Shown here: positions 9,219-19,510 of the stretch, in pieces | How the letters are laid out: every line of letters starts with the position of its first letter | How positions within the stretch are numbered: position 1 is the first letter of the stretch | Origin: Bryobacterales bacterium | Lineage (GTDB): Bacteria; Acidobacteriota; Terriglobia; Bryobacterales; Bryobacteraceae | Assembly: GCA_020847045.1 (NCBI GenBank) | Contig: JADLCT010000066.1 | Location: 1 to 64,000, forward strand | Reading direction: 5' to 3' | DNA length: 64,000 bases | Translations under genes and position numbers: made by a program | Notes under the pieces: generated by a model | Databases searched by the model: none | What the model saw: only the letters and a program-made list of their open reading frames with translations | What the model was told of the DNA's origin: nothing

Positions 9219-10178
9219 ATGCGTTCCCGCCGCTCTCTCTTCCGCGCCCTGCCCGCGCTTGCCCTGCTGCCTTCCGCCTGTAACCGCGAACACAAGCGCA
9301 CCATCGCCGTCATTCCGAAAGGCCGCGCTCATATGTTCTGGCAGTCGGTTCACGCCGGAGCGGTCAGCACCGCCCAGCCCGCCGGCGTCGAAATCATCTG
9401 GAATGGTCCCACCTCGGAAACCGATTTCACGGGGCAGATTCAGATTGTCGAAGCCATGATCAACCGGCGCGTGGACGCCATCTGCCTGGCGCCCATCGAC
9501 AAGACCGCCATGGCCGGCGTCGTCGACCGCGCCGCCAAAGCGGGCATCCCTGTCGTCATCTTCGACTCGGGCGTCGACACGCAGAATTTCGTCTCCCAGG
9601 TGGCCACCGACAACTACGGCGCGGGCACACTCGCCGCCGAGCGCATGGGAAAGGTGTTAGAGGGTAAGGGGGAGGTGGTGATGGTCGCCGTGCAGCCGGG
9701 CGCCGCTTCAACCATGGCCCGCGAGGCCGGCTTCGAAGACACCATCAAGGTGAAGTTCTCCGGCATCCGGATCGTCGACAAGCGCTTCGGCATGGCCGAC
9801 TTCGCCAAGTCGCTGCAGGTGGCCGAAAACATGCTCACCGCGTTTCCGAACGTGCGGGGGATGTTCGCCTCGAACGAGTCCTCGGCGGTCGGCGCCGCGC
9901 AGGCCGTCAAAGGCCGGAAATGGAATGGGACCCTGGTCGGCTTCGACTGGAGTCCCACACTTCTAGACGACCTCCGCAACGGGGTCATCGATTCTCTTGT
10001 CGTTCAAAACCCATTCAAGATGGGTGCCGAGTCGGTCCGGGCCGCGTTGGACAAGCTGGATGGCAAGCCTGTGGTTAAAATCAACGATCTCGCCCCCAGG
10101 CTCATACTGAAAGAGGACTTGGAGAAGCCGGACGTGCAGGCCCAACTCAACCCGGACCTCAAAAAGTATCTGCCCTAA
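9219..10178 (+). CDS. Sugar ABC transporter substrate-binding lipoprotein (RbsB-like), orphan
   Basis: 319 residues. A lipoprotein signal (LALLPSAC) is followed by the two-lobed periplasmic binding protein fold of the ribose/galactose class (KRTIAVIPKGRAHMFWQSV, MINRRVDAICLAPIDKTAM, GIPVVIFDSGVDT, VRGMFASNESSAVGAAQAV, LVGFDWSPTLLDDLRNG). It would bind a sugar or sugar-like solute in the periplasm. No ABC ATPase or permease gene is adjacent, so it either serves a distant transporter or acts as a sensor subunit. ATG 9219 is preferred to the TTG at 9213; TAGTCT at 9205-9210 could be a -10 eight bases upstream. Confidence 0.9.
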   Translation: MRSRRSLFRALPALALLPSACNREHKRTIAVIPKGRAHMFWQSVHAGAVSTAQPAGVEIIWNGPTSETDFTGQIQIVEAMINRRVDAICLAPIDKTAMAGVVDRAAKAGIPVVIFDSGVDTQNFVSQVATDNYGAGTLAAERMGKVLEGKGEVVMVAVQPGAASTMAREAGFEDTIKVKFSGIRIVDKRFGMADFAKSLQVAENMLTAFPNVRGMFASNESSAVGAAQAVKGRKWNGTLVGFDWSPTLLDDLRNGVIDSLVVQNPFKMGAESVRAALDKLDGKPVVKINDLAPRLILKEDLEKPDVQAQLNPDLKKYLP

Positions 10179-10376
10179 TCAGCCCTGGTTGCCGGCCTCC
10201 ACCATAATCGAAGCGCACTTGGACATGATCTGGCTGATTCCCGGTCCAATATTGGACGGGAACACCGCTCCCACCGCCACGGCCAGAAACCCTGCCAGCA
10301 TCGCATACTCGATCAGGTCCTGACCCCGGCGGTCCTTCGCCATCAACGAAAGCTGCCGTACCCATGTATAGACCAT
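10179..10376 (-). CDS. Flp/Tad-type pilin
   Basis: 65 residues. A short basic leader ending in RRGQDLIEYAMLAGF has the Flp processing motif G|XXXXEY, where a TadV/CpaA-type prepilin peptidase would cut after the Gly, followed by a hydrophobic helix (MLAGFLAVAVGAVFP) and a short hydrophilic tail with a single Cys. It would be exported and assembled into thin Flp pili. A good Shine-Dalgarno (GGAGGAGGG) precedes the ATG at 10376. Two closer paralogs lie at 31902 and 32254. No Tad ATPase, platform or peptidase gene is in the window. It overlaps nothing and ends directly against the stop of the binding-protein gene. Confidence 0.88.
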   Translation of the reverse strand: MVYTWVRQLSLMAKDRRGQDLIEYAMLAGFLAVAVGAVFPSNIGPGISQIMSKCASIMVEAGNQG

Positions 10377-10562
10377 GGTTCCCTCCTCCAGTTCGGTCTA
10401 TCTGATTATCATCGTGGTGCGGGGGTAAAAAATACTGGGTTATTTCCTTAGTGACCTTAACAAATCCCCCTAAGTGACTGGGGGTACTATGACGTCACGG
10501 GGTGATAGTAAGGGGGCGGCCGCTCCCGGCCCTTCCTAACGCGTATCAGCCCCAACGCCCAC
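10377..10562. promoter_or_regulatory. Pilin upstream region with consecutive hairpins
   Basis: On the minus strand, between the upstream secreted-protein gene and the pilin, there is a GGCCG/CGGCC stem near 10520-10540. Next come TACTAT/ATAGTA arms (10485-10490 and 10505-10510) enclosing the palindrome GACGTC, and then a CCCCC/GGGGG stem (10466-10470 and 10480-10484) followed by a T-rich stretch on the minus strand. The last could terminate the upstream transcript. GATAAT about 37 nt before the pilin ATG is a plausible -10. Confidence 0.4.
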
Positions 10563-11873
10563 CTACGGCTTCGGATGCCGGATCACCGTGAAGTTCCGCA
10601 GGGTTACCGTCTCGGCCGTTGCCGACAGCATCCGGGCTTGAAAATCAATCGTGATGGGCGAGCTCAGCACCGCCGCCACGCTCCCGGCCGACGCCGCCAA
10701 CGCGCTCGTCGCGCCCCACGACTGCCCCGTCCAGTACATCGCAACCGTAGCCGCGCCAAACCCGTACGTCCCGGCCGAAGCGCTTTCCGCCGCGGCCCGC
10801 GTCTCGCCGCGTACCAGCGTCCCCCCCCACAACAGGTCATGTGCGAACGCCGTCGTGTTGCCCTCGTGCGTGAAGGTGTACTGCACCTCAACGCGGTCGC
10901 CCGGCTGCAGTACGTTTGCCGGAATCGTGCACGATCCCAGGCTTCCGGCCGCCGTGTCGCTGGTGGCCAGTCCCGCATTCGAGCACAGCACCAGCGAGTA
11001 AGCCGACGGCGTCCCCGACATCCGGTAAACCGCCACCAGGATGTCATCCGTCTGCGGAATCGCCCCGGCCAGGAACGTCACCGTCTGCGACGATAGTGTG
11101 AAGTCCGTCCCCGGCTTCTGCAACAGTCCATTCCGGTACAACAGCAGGCTTCCCGCCGGATTCGGCACATTGCTGAGCGTGAACGCGGCGTTGGCGCCAT
11201 TCACGGCGCCCGATGGCGTTTCCCCATCCCGGAACTGCGCGCCCAGCGAAGTGGACGAGGCGCCGCCGCAGAGATCCGCGCTGCCGTCCACGTGCACGCA
11301 GTCCGCATCGGAGCCGGATACGGTCTCCAACTCGCCCAGCGCGTTAATCATCGCCGTGCGTCCGGGCACAAGCGCTCCGCCCGCGCGCGGCCGCTCATTC
11401 AAGGCCGCTTGCAGCCCCTGCACGTCGGCGATGGTGATGTTTTCGAGTCCTCCTGTCTGGCCGCCGCCCACCACGGAGCCGGGTTGCGACGCCCGCACGT
11501 CCCGCACGCGCATCACTTCGGTGGACGCCGGCACATTCCACGTCTCGGTGAACAGCGACTTGCCATCGCTCAGATACGTCACTTTATAGAAGGCCGCGGG
11601 CGTGGCGTTGGTGGTCGGCGTCAACTGCACGCGCAGCAGTCCGTTGAAAAGACGCAGGCGCATGGTTTGTTTCGCGATCTGCGCACCGTTGCCCGCCTCA
11701 AACGAGTTCCATTCGATGTCCACGAAGCCCGAATATTTCGTGCCGTCGGCGCGGTACAGCTCATCTTGAATTGTGGTCAGCGGCGGAGGCGGCGCCGCTG
11801 TGGCGCGGTATCCCAGCAGCAGGAAACAGAATGGAATGCAGACTTCAAGCAGCCTGCCACGAGTGATCGACAT
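10563..11873 (-). CDS. Secreted protein with tail-fibre-like beta segment, unknown function
   Basis: 436 residues with a clear signal peptide (VCIPFCFLLLGYRATAAPPP). The N-terminal part (TTIQDELYRADGTKYSGFVD) is followed by a low-complexity middle, then a segment resembling beta repeats common in phage tail fibres and adhesins (LLLYRNGLLQKPGTDFTLS, TVTFLAGAIPQTDDILVAVY), then a beta-rich C-terminal domain. No catalytic motif is visible, so an extracellular structural or adhesive role is the best guess. Start ATG 11873 has AGGAGG about 9 nt upstream. A pilin gene lies 186 bp downstream on the same strand. Confidence 0.75.
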   Translation of the reverse strand: MSITRGRLLEVCIPFCFLLLGYRATAAPPPPLTTIQDELYRADGTKYSGFVDIEWNSFEAGNGAQIAKQTMRLRLFNGLLRVQLTPTTNATPAAFYKVTYLSDGKSLFTETWNVPASTEVMRVRDVRASQPGSVVGGGQTGGLENITIADVQGLQAALNERPRAGGALVPGRTAMINALGELETVSGSDADCVHVDGSADLCGGASSTSLGAQFRDGETPSGAVNGANAAFTLSNVPNPAGSLLLYRNGLLQKPGTDFTLSSQTVTFLAGAIPQTDDILVAVYRMSGTPSAYSLVLCSNAGLATSDTAAGSLGSCTIPANVLQPGDRVEVQYTFTHEGNTTAFAHDLLWGGTLVRGETRAAAESASAGTYGFGAATVAMYWTGQSWGATSALAASAGSVAAVLSSPITIDFQARMLSATAETVTLRNFTVIRHPKP

Positions 11874-11879
11874 GGGGGC

Positions 11880-12041
11880 AATCCTCCTAGATGGGTTGGG
11901 CGGCAGGACAAAAAAGCGATGGCCCGCTCCGCCACAGGCGATCACCCGTGGACGGCTGCGAGCCATCGGAAATTGGTTGTCTCTGCTGAGTGCCAGGCCC
12001 GGTCACGCCGGGCGGCGCTGTGTACGCCGGATTCAGCGTAG
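11880..12041 (-). ncRNA. Candidate structured 5' leader (regulatory RNA) of the tail-fibre-like gene
   Basis: Read on the minus strand, three stems precede the Shine-Dalgarno. (1) GCTG/CAGC arms lie near 12038 and 12017. (2) There is a perfect 6-bp GCCCGG/CCGGGC stem (12013-12008 with 12002-11997). (3) A two-tier stem has outer CGATGGC (about 11968-11962) pairing with GCCATCG (11923-11917) and an inner arm pairing CCACGGG with CCUGUGG, and is followed by six U residues (11915-11910). The U-run after a strong stem looks like a conditional terminator placed before the start codon, as in riboswitch expression platforms. I do not recognise a known class. Confidence 0.4.
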
Positions 12042-12110
12042 CCCGCCCCCGTTCGCACACCTCGTCCTGGAAATTGGGGGCTCCTTGCGAAACCCGCCAC
12101 ATTTCAAACG

Positions 12111-12126
12111 TTTACGCCGGTGTAAA
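12111..12126. promoter_or_regulatory. Small inverted repeat, possible operator
   Basis: TTTAC (12111-12115) and GTAAA (12122-12126) form a short palindrome in the AT-rich patch between serS and the structured leader. It is too short to assign. Confidence 0.2.
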
Positions 12127-12130
12127 TTTT

Positions 12131-12145
12131 CACGGCCGCGCCGTG
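12131..12145 (-). terminator. Terminator-like hairpin after serS
   Basis: CACGGC and GCCGTG arms around a 3-nt loop lie immediately after the serS stop codon on the minus strand. They are followed by AAAATTT rather than a clean U-run, so intrinsic termination is plausible but not certain. Confidence 0.4.
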
Positions 12146-12146
12146 A

Positions 12147-13427
12147 CTACCCCAGTTTCCCCCGCGCCGTAATCCGCTCGGCGTTCAAATAAGGGCGCAG
12201 CGCCTCGGGAATTACCACCGAGCCATCGGCCTGCTGGTAGTTCTCCACAATGGCCACCCATGTCCGGCCCACCGCCAGACCGCTTCCGTTCAGAGTATGC
12301 AGTGGTTCCGTCCTCTTCCCGTTCCGGTAACGGATTCCGGCCCGCCGCGCCTGAAATGCTTCAAAATTCGAGCACGAGCTGATCTCCTTGAACTCGCCCT
12401 GGCTCGGCAGCCACACTTCAATGTCATACGTCTTGGCCGAAGAGAAGCCCATGTCGCCCGTGCACAATACCACCGTCCGGAATGGCAGCCCCAGCCGTTT
12501 CAGAATGTCCTCTGCATCGCCGGTCAGCTTCTCCAGTTCATCGAAGCTCTGCTCGGGACGCGTGAACTTCACCAACTCGACCTTCTGAAATTGATGCTGC
12601 CGGATGATGCCGCGCACATCGCGCCCATAGCTGCCCGCTTCGCTCCGGAAGCATGGCGTGTAGGCGCACAAGGACACGGGCAGGCTCTCGGCCTCCAGCG
12701 TCTCGTCGCGGAACAGGTTCGTCACCGGAACCTCCGCCGTCGGCGCCAGCCAGTAATCGGTCGCCTCGATCTTGAACAGGTCCGCCGCGAACTTCGGCAA
12801 CTGCCCGGTTCCGTACAGGCTCGCCGAGTTGATCAGGAATGGCGGCAGAACCTCGGTATACCCGTGCTCCCGCGTGTGCACGTCGAGCATGAAGTTGATC
12901 AATGCGCGCTCCAGGCGCGCGCCCAGTCCAACATACACGGCAAAACGCGCCCCGGTGACCTTCGCCGCCCGGTCGAAATCCAGAATGCCCAGCTCCGGAC
13001 CCAGGTCCCAGTGCGCCTTGGCCGGAAACGGCAGCGCGGCCGGCTTTTCACCGCCCCGCACCACGACGTTGCCGTCCGAGCTATTGCCTACAGGGACGCT
13101 CTCGTGCGGCAGGTTCGGGATGCCTGCCAGCAACTCCCGGAACTGTTCATCCAACTCCGCGGCTTTCTTGTCCAACTCCGCCGCGCGGTCCCCCATCGCC
13201 CGCACCTTGGCCTGCAACTCCGCCGTGTCGGCGCCACTCGCCTTCAGCTTGCCGATCTGCTGGCTCTCACTCTTGCGCTGCGCCTGCAGCGATTCAGACT
13301 CCGTCAGAGCCGCCCGCCGCCCGGCATCCACCGCCCGGAAGGCCTCCACATCCAGCGTGAATCCGCGCGCCGCCAGCCTCTCCGCCACGGCGTCCAGATT
13401 GCTGCGAAAAAACGAAAAGTCGTACAT
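12147..13427 (-). CDS. serS: Seryl-tRNA synthetase
   Basis: Charges tRNA-Ser with serine in the cytoplasm. The 426-residue product starts [18 protein letters not shown]. It has the N-terminal two-helix coiled arm that grips tRNA-Ser (about residues 30-105) and then the class II catalytic core, including [20 protein letters not shown], the motif 2 region ([20 protein letters not shown]) and motif 3 ([20 protein letters not shown]). Length and order match the bacterial enzyme. The 16-residue upstream extension is discarded because family members begin near this ATG. TAAAAT about 18 nt before the start could be its -10. It is divergent from rpsO with 153 bp between the starts. Confidence 0.97.
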   Translation of the reverse strand: MYDFSFFRSNLDAVAERLAARGFTLDVEAFRAVDAGRRAALTESESLQAQRKSESQQIGKLKASGADTAELQAKVRAMGDRAAELDKKAAELDEQFRELLAGIPNLPHESVPVGNSSDGNVVVRGGEKPAALPFPAKAHWDLGPELGILDFDRAAKVTGARFAVYVGLGARLERALINFMLDVHTREHGYTEVLPPFLINSASLYGTGQLPKFAADLFKIEATDYWLAPTAEVPVTNLFRDETLEAESLPVSLCAYTPCFRSEAGSYGRDVRGIIRQHQFQKVELVKFTRPEQSFDELEKLTGDAEDILKRLGLPFRTVVLCTGDMGFSSAKTYDIEVWLPSQGEFKEISSCSNFEAFQARRAGIRYRNGKRTEPLHTLNGSGLAVGRTWVAIVENYQQADGSVVIPEALRPYLNAERITARGKLG

Positions 13428-13580
13428 ATCGAAGAAGTCCCATTTTACAATTGCCCCAGCTTCGCCGCCGCCCATTTTCCCGGCTTCCCAGGCGCCTCCG
13501 GGCCCCCGAGGCGCCCTGTGCTATTCTGTAGAGGATCGATAAAGAGAGATTCAAGGAAAACGAGGAGTTCGTAAGAAAGT

Positions 13581-13850
13581 ATGGCACTTGCGGTTGAGAT
13601 CAAGCAGGAGATCGTCCAAAATTACCGGGTCCACAAGACCGACTGCGGGTCGCCGGAAGTGCAGGTAGCGTTGCTCAGCAAGCGGATTCTGGATCTGACC
13701 GAGCATTTCAAGGCCAATAAGAAGGATCACCATTCGCGGCGTGGTCTGTTGCTCCTGGTGGCTCGCCGCCGCCGCCTGCTCGACTATCTGAAGCGCACGG
13801 CTCCGGAACGCTACAAGTCCCTGATCGACCGTCTCGGTCTCCGCCGCTAG
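13581..13850 (+). CDS. rpsO: 30S ribosomal protein S15
   Basis: The 89-residue product binds 16S rRNA in the central domain and nucleates platform assembly. It has the family signature ([48 protein letters not shown]) and the usual S15 length. As in many bacteria it is followed by pnp (124 bp to the pnp start), with a hairpin between the genes. TATTCT near 13521 is a plausible -10. Confidence 0.98.
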   Translation: MALAVEIKQEIVQNYRVHKTDCGSPEVQVALLSKRILDLTEHFKANKKDHHSRRGLLLLVARRRRLLDYLKRTAPERYKSLIDRLGLRR

Positions 13851-13871
13851 TCCGCCAACAGCGGCTAGGAG

Positions 13872-13898
13872 CCACTCCCCCGGAGTGGGCGGCGTTTT
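13872..13898 (+). terminator. Hairpin with T-run between rpsO and pnp
   Basis: CCACTCC (13872-13878) pairs with GGAGTGG (13882-13888) and is followed after a few bases by TTTT (13895-13898). It may partly terminate rpsO transcripts or act as a processing hairpin for pnp autoregulation, which is known in enterobacteria; here that role is inference. Confidence 0.5.
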
Positions 13899-13974
13899 GC
13901 CAGGGACCAAGGTCCGTACACGACACCATTCTTGAAGTCTCCCTTGATCGGACGTGACGATTAAGGAGATGGAA

Positions 13975-16098
<2,124 letters not shown>

Positions 16099-16121
16099 CC
16101 TCGACGCTCAGAAACCGCACC

Positions 16122-16165
16122 CAACAGCGCCGCCCGCTCCCACAAGGAGTTGGGCGGCGTTGTTG
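16122..16165 (+). terminator. Long hairpin after pnp
   Basis: A 14-bp stem (16122-16135 with 16152-16165, one G-U pair) encloses a second CTCC/GGAG stem (16137-16140 and 16146-16149). It starts 23 bp after the pnp stop. There is no long U-run after it, so it may block 3' exonucleases as well as mark the transcript end. Confidence 0.6.
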
Positions 16166-16604
16166 CAAAGGCTAAGGCATGGGCTGTCAGCTCGATCCAT
16201 CTTCCGGTTTTCTGAACCGGCGCCGATCCCCCGGCGTACAGTTCTCCACGCAGCCCGTAGAGGGCTCGCCGGAGCTTGCAGAATGAGGGCTTTCGCTGCT
16301 GGAGATGGTCTCTCTGATCTGAACCCCATCTTTGGAAAACGTGCGGACCAGATGGTGGGGTGCATCTTCTTTCGCGCCAGGTGAACTGGAAACTCTTCCC
16401 AGCTCCCAAAGATTACCGTCGGGCGTCACGGTCATGAGGATTGCCGGCGTCAACTCGCCGGCCTTCAGGCCGGGGCGCGCTCAGTCTCGCGTGCGCAGGC
16501 TCTGGCGAATTGGCTCGCCGTCGAGAGCGCCGTACATCCAGGTTTGGGATTGGGGTCTGCCCCCGAAATTGGCGTAGAGCCCGTAGAGCCAGCCAAGCTG
16601 AGTT
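16166..16604 (-). pseudogene. Gene-free stretch with possible degraded coding remnants beside tRNA-His
   Basis: No intact gene is visible in about 440 bp. On the minus strand, one frame (about 16187-16453) carries protein-like pieces such as [12 protein letters not shown] and [16 protein letters not shown], which look like beta-propeller strand sequence. Another frame (about 16481-16604) has GWLYGLYANFGG and MYGALDGEPIR. Neither has a proper start and length, and they lie in different frames. This could be the remains of a gene decayed by frameshifts, or chance coding-like GC-rich sequence. A GCCGGC-rich inverted repeat lies near 16445-16475. Confidence 0.3.
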
Positions 16605-16681
16605 TGGGGTGCCCAACGGGGATCGAACCCGTGACATCTGGAACCACAATCCAGCGCTCTACCGGCTGAGCTATGGGCACC
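16605..16681 (-). tRNA. tRNA-His (anticodon GTG)
   Basis: On the minus strand the sequence folds as a full cloverleaf with a D-arm (AGCTCAGCCGGTAGAGC), an anticodon stem CTGGA/TCCAG around TTGTGGT (anticodon GTG) and a T-arm (CGGGTTCGATCCCCG). The 7-bp acceptor has the extra 5' G(-1) opposite C73 that is diagnostic of tRNA-His. The 3' CCA is encoded. TAAGAT about 20 bp upstream of the 5' end could be the -10. Confidence 0.97.
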
Positions 16682-16771
16682 GCAATGGGACGTCTTCTCT
16701 ATCTTAGCAAAGCGTTCCCACCGCGTGCTCCGGCGATTGCCGGGGTCCACCCGCTCCTCTCCGGCCGCCGC

Positions 16772-17950
16772 CTACTGGAACAGGTTCACACACGTGTTGA
16801 TGATCAGCGCGTTGATGAAGTCAATCAGGAACGCCCCCACGATGCTCACCGCGAAAAACGCCTGTGGCGCCGGCCCATACTTGCGCGCCACCTCGCCCAT
16901 GCACGCCATCGCATTCGCCGTCGTCCCCAGCATGAAACCGCAGTAGCCGCTCGCCATCACGGCCGCCGGATAATCCCGCCCCATCGCGCGGAACACCACG
17001 TAGCGGCACAGCACGAACACCAGCAGAATCTGCGCCAGCAGGATCGCCAGCACCGGCCCGGCCAGGTTCACCAGCTCCCATAGCCGCAGCGTCAGAAGCG
17101 CCATCACGATGAACAGCTCCAGCGATATGTCGCCCAGCTCGTCCATTCTCTCCTGCGAGATCCCGAACCACCCCGTGGCGTCATCCAGATTCCGGAGCGC
17201 GGCCGCGCAGATCATCGCCCCAATGTAGGCCGGCAGCGTCATGCCCCACTCTTGCAACCGCGCGCTCACCAGCGACCCCAAAGCCATCGCCACCGTCAGG
17301 GCAATCACGTTCGCCAGAAAGGTGCTCATGCTCCCCTGCTCCACATGAAACGCCGGCCCTTCCCGCTGTCCCCTGGAATGCAGCCCATGACGCCGGATCA
17401 GCCCGCCCCCAATCCAACCCCCCATCAAACCGCCCGCCACGATGCCGAACACCGCCGACGTCACGCCCGCCGTCGTACCCCCGGCCACGCCCACCCCCTC
17501 AAACGTCGGCCCGAACGCGAGCGCCGTCGCCGGACCACCCGTCAAGGCCACCGAACCGGCCAGCACCCCGATCAGAGGGTGCAACCCCAGCGCCCGCGCC
17601 ACGGCCATCCCCACGCCGTTCTGCAACAGAATGCCCAACACCGAAACCAGCAGCATCAGCGCCACCATCCGCCCACCCTGCCGCAGCAGCCGCAGGCTAG
17701 CGCTCATGCCCACCGTCGTGAAAAACGAGATCATCAACACGTCGCGCAGCACCATGTCGAACTCCAGGTTGGCCACGCGGTCCCGCATCGCCACCACGGC
17801 GGCCGCATATAGCAGCCCTCCGGCGATCGACGACGGTATGTTCACACGGTCCAGAAACGGCAACCGCCGCTTCAGCCACATGCCCATCACCGTGCCGAAT
17901 CCCGCCAGCCCCAACACCTGAATCGCCGTGATCTTGATTGTAGGAACCAT
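16772..17950 (-). CDS. gltS: Sodium/glutamate symporter
   Basis: The 392-residue inner-membrane carrier imports glutamate with Na+. About ten hydrophobic helices are visible, with the GltS-family conserved patches GVLAGSVALTGGPATALAFG in the first half and AVMASGYCGFMLGTTANAMA in the second, consistent with the inverted-repeat fold. AGGAGGGAGG lies upstream of the ATG at 17950. It follows the ubiD-type gene by 21 bp on the same strand and is probably co-transcribed with it; a functional link is not obvious. Confidence 0.93.
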   Translation of the reverse strand: MVPTIKITAIQVLGLAGFGTVMGMWLKRRLPFLDRVNIPSSIAGGLLYAAAVVAMRDRVANLEFDMVLRDVLMISFFTTVGMSASLRLLRQGGRMVALMLLVSVLGILLQNGVGMAVARALGLHPLIGVLAGSVALTGGPATALAFGPTFEGVGVAGGTTAGVTSAVFGIVAGGLMGGWIGGGLIRRHGLHSRGQREGPAFHVEQGSMSTFLANVIALTVAMALGSLVSARLQEWGMTLPAYIGAMICAAALRNLDDATGWFGISQERMDELGDISLELFIVMALLTLRLWELVNLAGPVLAILLAQILLVFVLCRYVVFRAMGRDYPAAVMASGYCGFMLGTTANAMACMGEVARKYGPAPQAFFAVSIVGAFLIDFINALIINTCVNLFQ

Positions 17951-17971
17951 CCGGCCTCCCTCCTGGCCGCC

Positions 17972-19420
17972 CTATAGCCCGGCTTTCTTCCACAACCCGT
18001 CCACCCTCGCCTTCACGCCGGAATCCATCTTGATCACGCCCGGCCACGGCCTGGTGAACCCCTCCTCGGGCCACTTGCGCGTCGCATCCACACCCATCTT
18101 CGAGCCATAGTTCGGCAGCCGGCTCGCATGGTCCAGCGAATCCACCGGGCCCATCACGAACTCGATGTCCCGCTGCGGGTCGATGTTGTTCAACGCCTGC
18201 CAGGCCGCGGCGCTCACGTTCTGCACGTCCACTTCCTCGTCCACCACGACGATCACCTTGGAGAACATCGCCTGGCCCAGCCCCCAGATCGCATGCATCA
18301 CCTTGCGCGCCTGCCCCGGATAGCTCTTCCGGATGGACACCAGAATCAGGTTGTGGAAAATCCCCTCGGCCGGCATGCAGATGTCCCGCACCTCAGGCAG
18401 TTGCATGCGCATCAGCGGCAGAAAGATCCTTTCGATCGCCTTCCCCATGTAAAAATCCTCCATGGGCGGCGGGCCAACAATCGTCGTCGCATACACCGGA
18501 TTCTTCCGCTGCGTGACGCAGGTGACGTGGAAGACGGGATAGGTGTCCTCCAGCGAGTAAAAGCCCGTGTGATCCCCGAATGGCCCCTCCACGCGCGACT
18601 CGTCCAGATCCAGATAGCCCTCCAGCACGATCTCTGAGTTGGCCGGCACCTCGATGTCCACGGTTTCGCACTTCACCATCTCCACCGGCTTCTTCCTCAG
18701 AAATCCGGCGATCATCATCTCGTCCAGGTCGGGGGGAAGCGGCAGAATGGCCGAATACATCGTTGCCGGATCGGCCCCAATCGCCACGGCCGCCTCCATG
18801 CGGGTCACCTGGCCCGCCTGTTTCAACCGCCGGTAATGATCCGCGCCCTGCTTGTGCGTCTGCCAGTGCATCCCCGTCGTGCGCCCGTCGTAGATCTGAA
18901 TCCGGTAGCAGCCGCAGTTGCGTTTCCCCGTCGCCGGATTTTTCGAAAACACCATCGGCAGCGTGATGAACCGCCCGCCATCCTCCGGCCAGCACTGCAA
19001 CACCGGATAGTCGAACAACGAAAACCCGTCCCGCTTGATCACCTCCTTGCACGGCCCCCCACTTACGATCTTCGGAAAGAACGCGCCCACTTCGGCCAGA
19101 ACCGGAAGCATCTTCAGCTTGTTCAGAATCCCCTCGGGCATGCGCATCTGCAGATATTCGGCGATGCGCTGCGCGATCTCCTCCACCGAATCCACCTCCA
19201 GCGCCAACTCCATCCGCCTGTCGCTGGCAAACGCGTTGATCAGCACGGGAATGTCCGAACCCTTGGGCTTTTCGAACAACAACGCTGGGCCGCCGCGCTT
19301 CACGCTCCGGTCGGCAAACTCGGTGATCTCCAGCACCGGGTCCACTTCCACGCTCACGCGTTTCAACTCACCCGCCTTCTCCAGCGCCGCGATAAATGTC
19401 CTCAAATCCTGATAGGCCAT
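17972..19420 (-). CDS. UbiD family prenylated-FMN decarboxylase
   Basis: The 482-residue enzyme belongs to the UbiD fold that decarboxylates aromatic or unsaturated acids, including steps of ubiquinone or menaquinone synthesis. Characteristic segments are GPALLFEKPKGSDIPVLIN, the active-site Glu/Asp stretch ESRVEGPFGDHTGFYS, VTQRKNPVYATTIVGPPPME, and a C-terminal KVIVVVDEEVDVQN. It needs prenyl-FMN supplied by a UbiX partner, which is not in this window. The ATG at 19420 has GGAGAAGG upstream and puts MAYQDLRTFIAALEKAGEL at the N-terminus, as is usual. A role in quinone synthesis is likely, but the substrate cannot be told from sequence. Confidence 0.9.
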   Translation of the reverse strand: MAYQDLRTFIAALEKAGELKRVSVEVDPVLEITEFADRSVKRGGPALLFEKPKGSDIPVLINAFASDRRMELALEVDSVEEIAQRIAEYLQMRMPEGILNKLKMLPVLAEVGAFFPKIVSGGPCKEVIKRDGFSLFDYPVLQCWPEDGGRFITLPMVFSKNPATGKRNCGCYRIQIYDGRTTGMHWQTHKQGADHYRRLKQAGQVTRMEAAVAIGADPATMYSAILPLPPDLDEMMIAGFLRKKPVEMVKCETVDIEVPANSEIVLEGYLDLDESRVEGPFGDHTGFYSLEDTYPVFHVTCVTQRKNPVYATTIVGPPPMEDFYMGKAIERIFLPLMRMQLPEVRDICMPAEGIFHNLILVSIRKSYPGQARKVMHAIWGLGQAMFSKVIVVVDEEVDVQNVSAAAWQALNNIDPQRDIEFVMGPVDSLDHASRLPNYGSKMGVDATRKWPEEGFTRPWPGVIKMDSGVKARVDGLWKKAGL

Positions 19421-19510
19421 GCCTTCTCCTTCACCGGCCTGCCCGCGTTCGCACACGTTCCCACCCACGCACAGCCGCTTTCGACTACTCTAAACAATTT
19501 GGGACTCTTT

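Noticed and set aside
18836-19510. Upstream extension of the fabG frame
   Set aside because: Antisense to the ubiD-type gene; FabG proteins start at the ATG at 19511.
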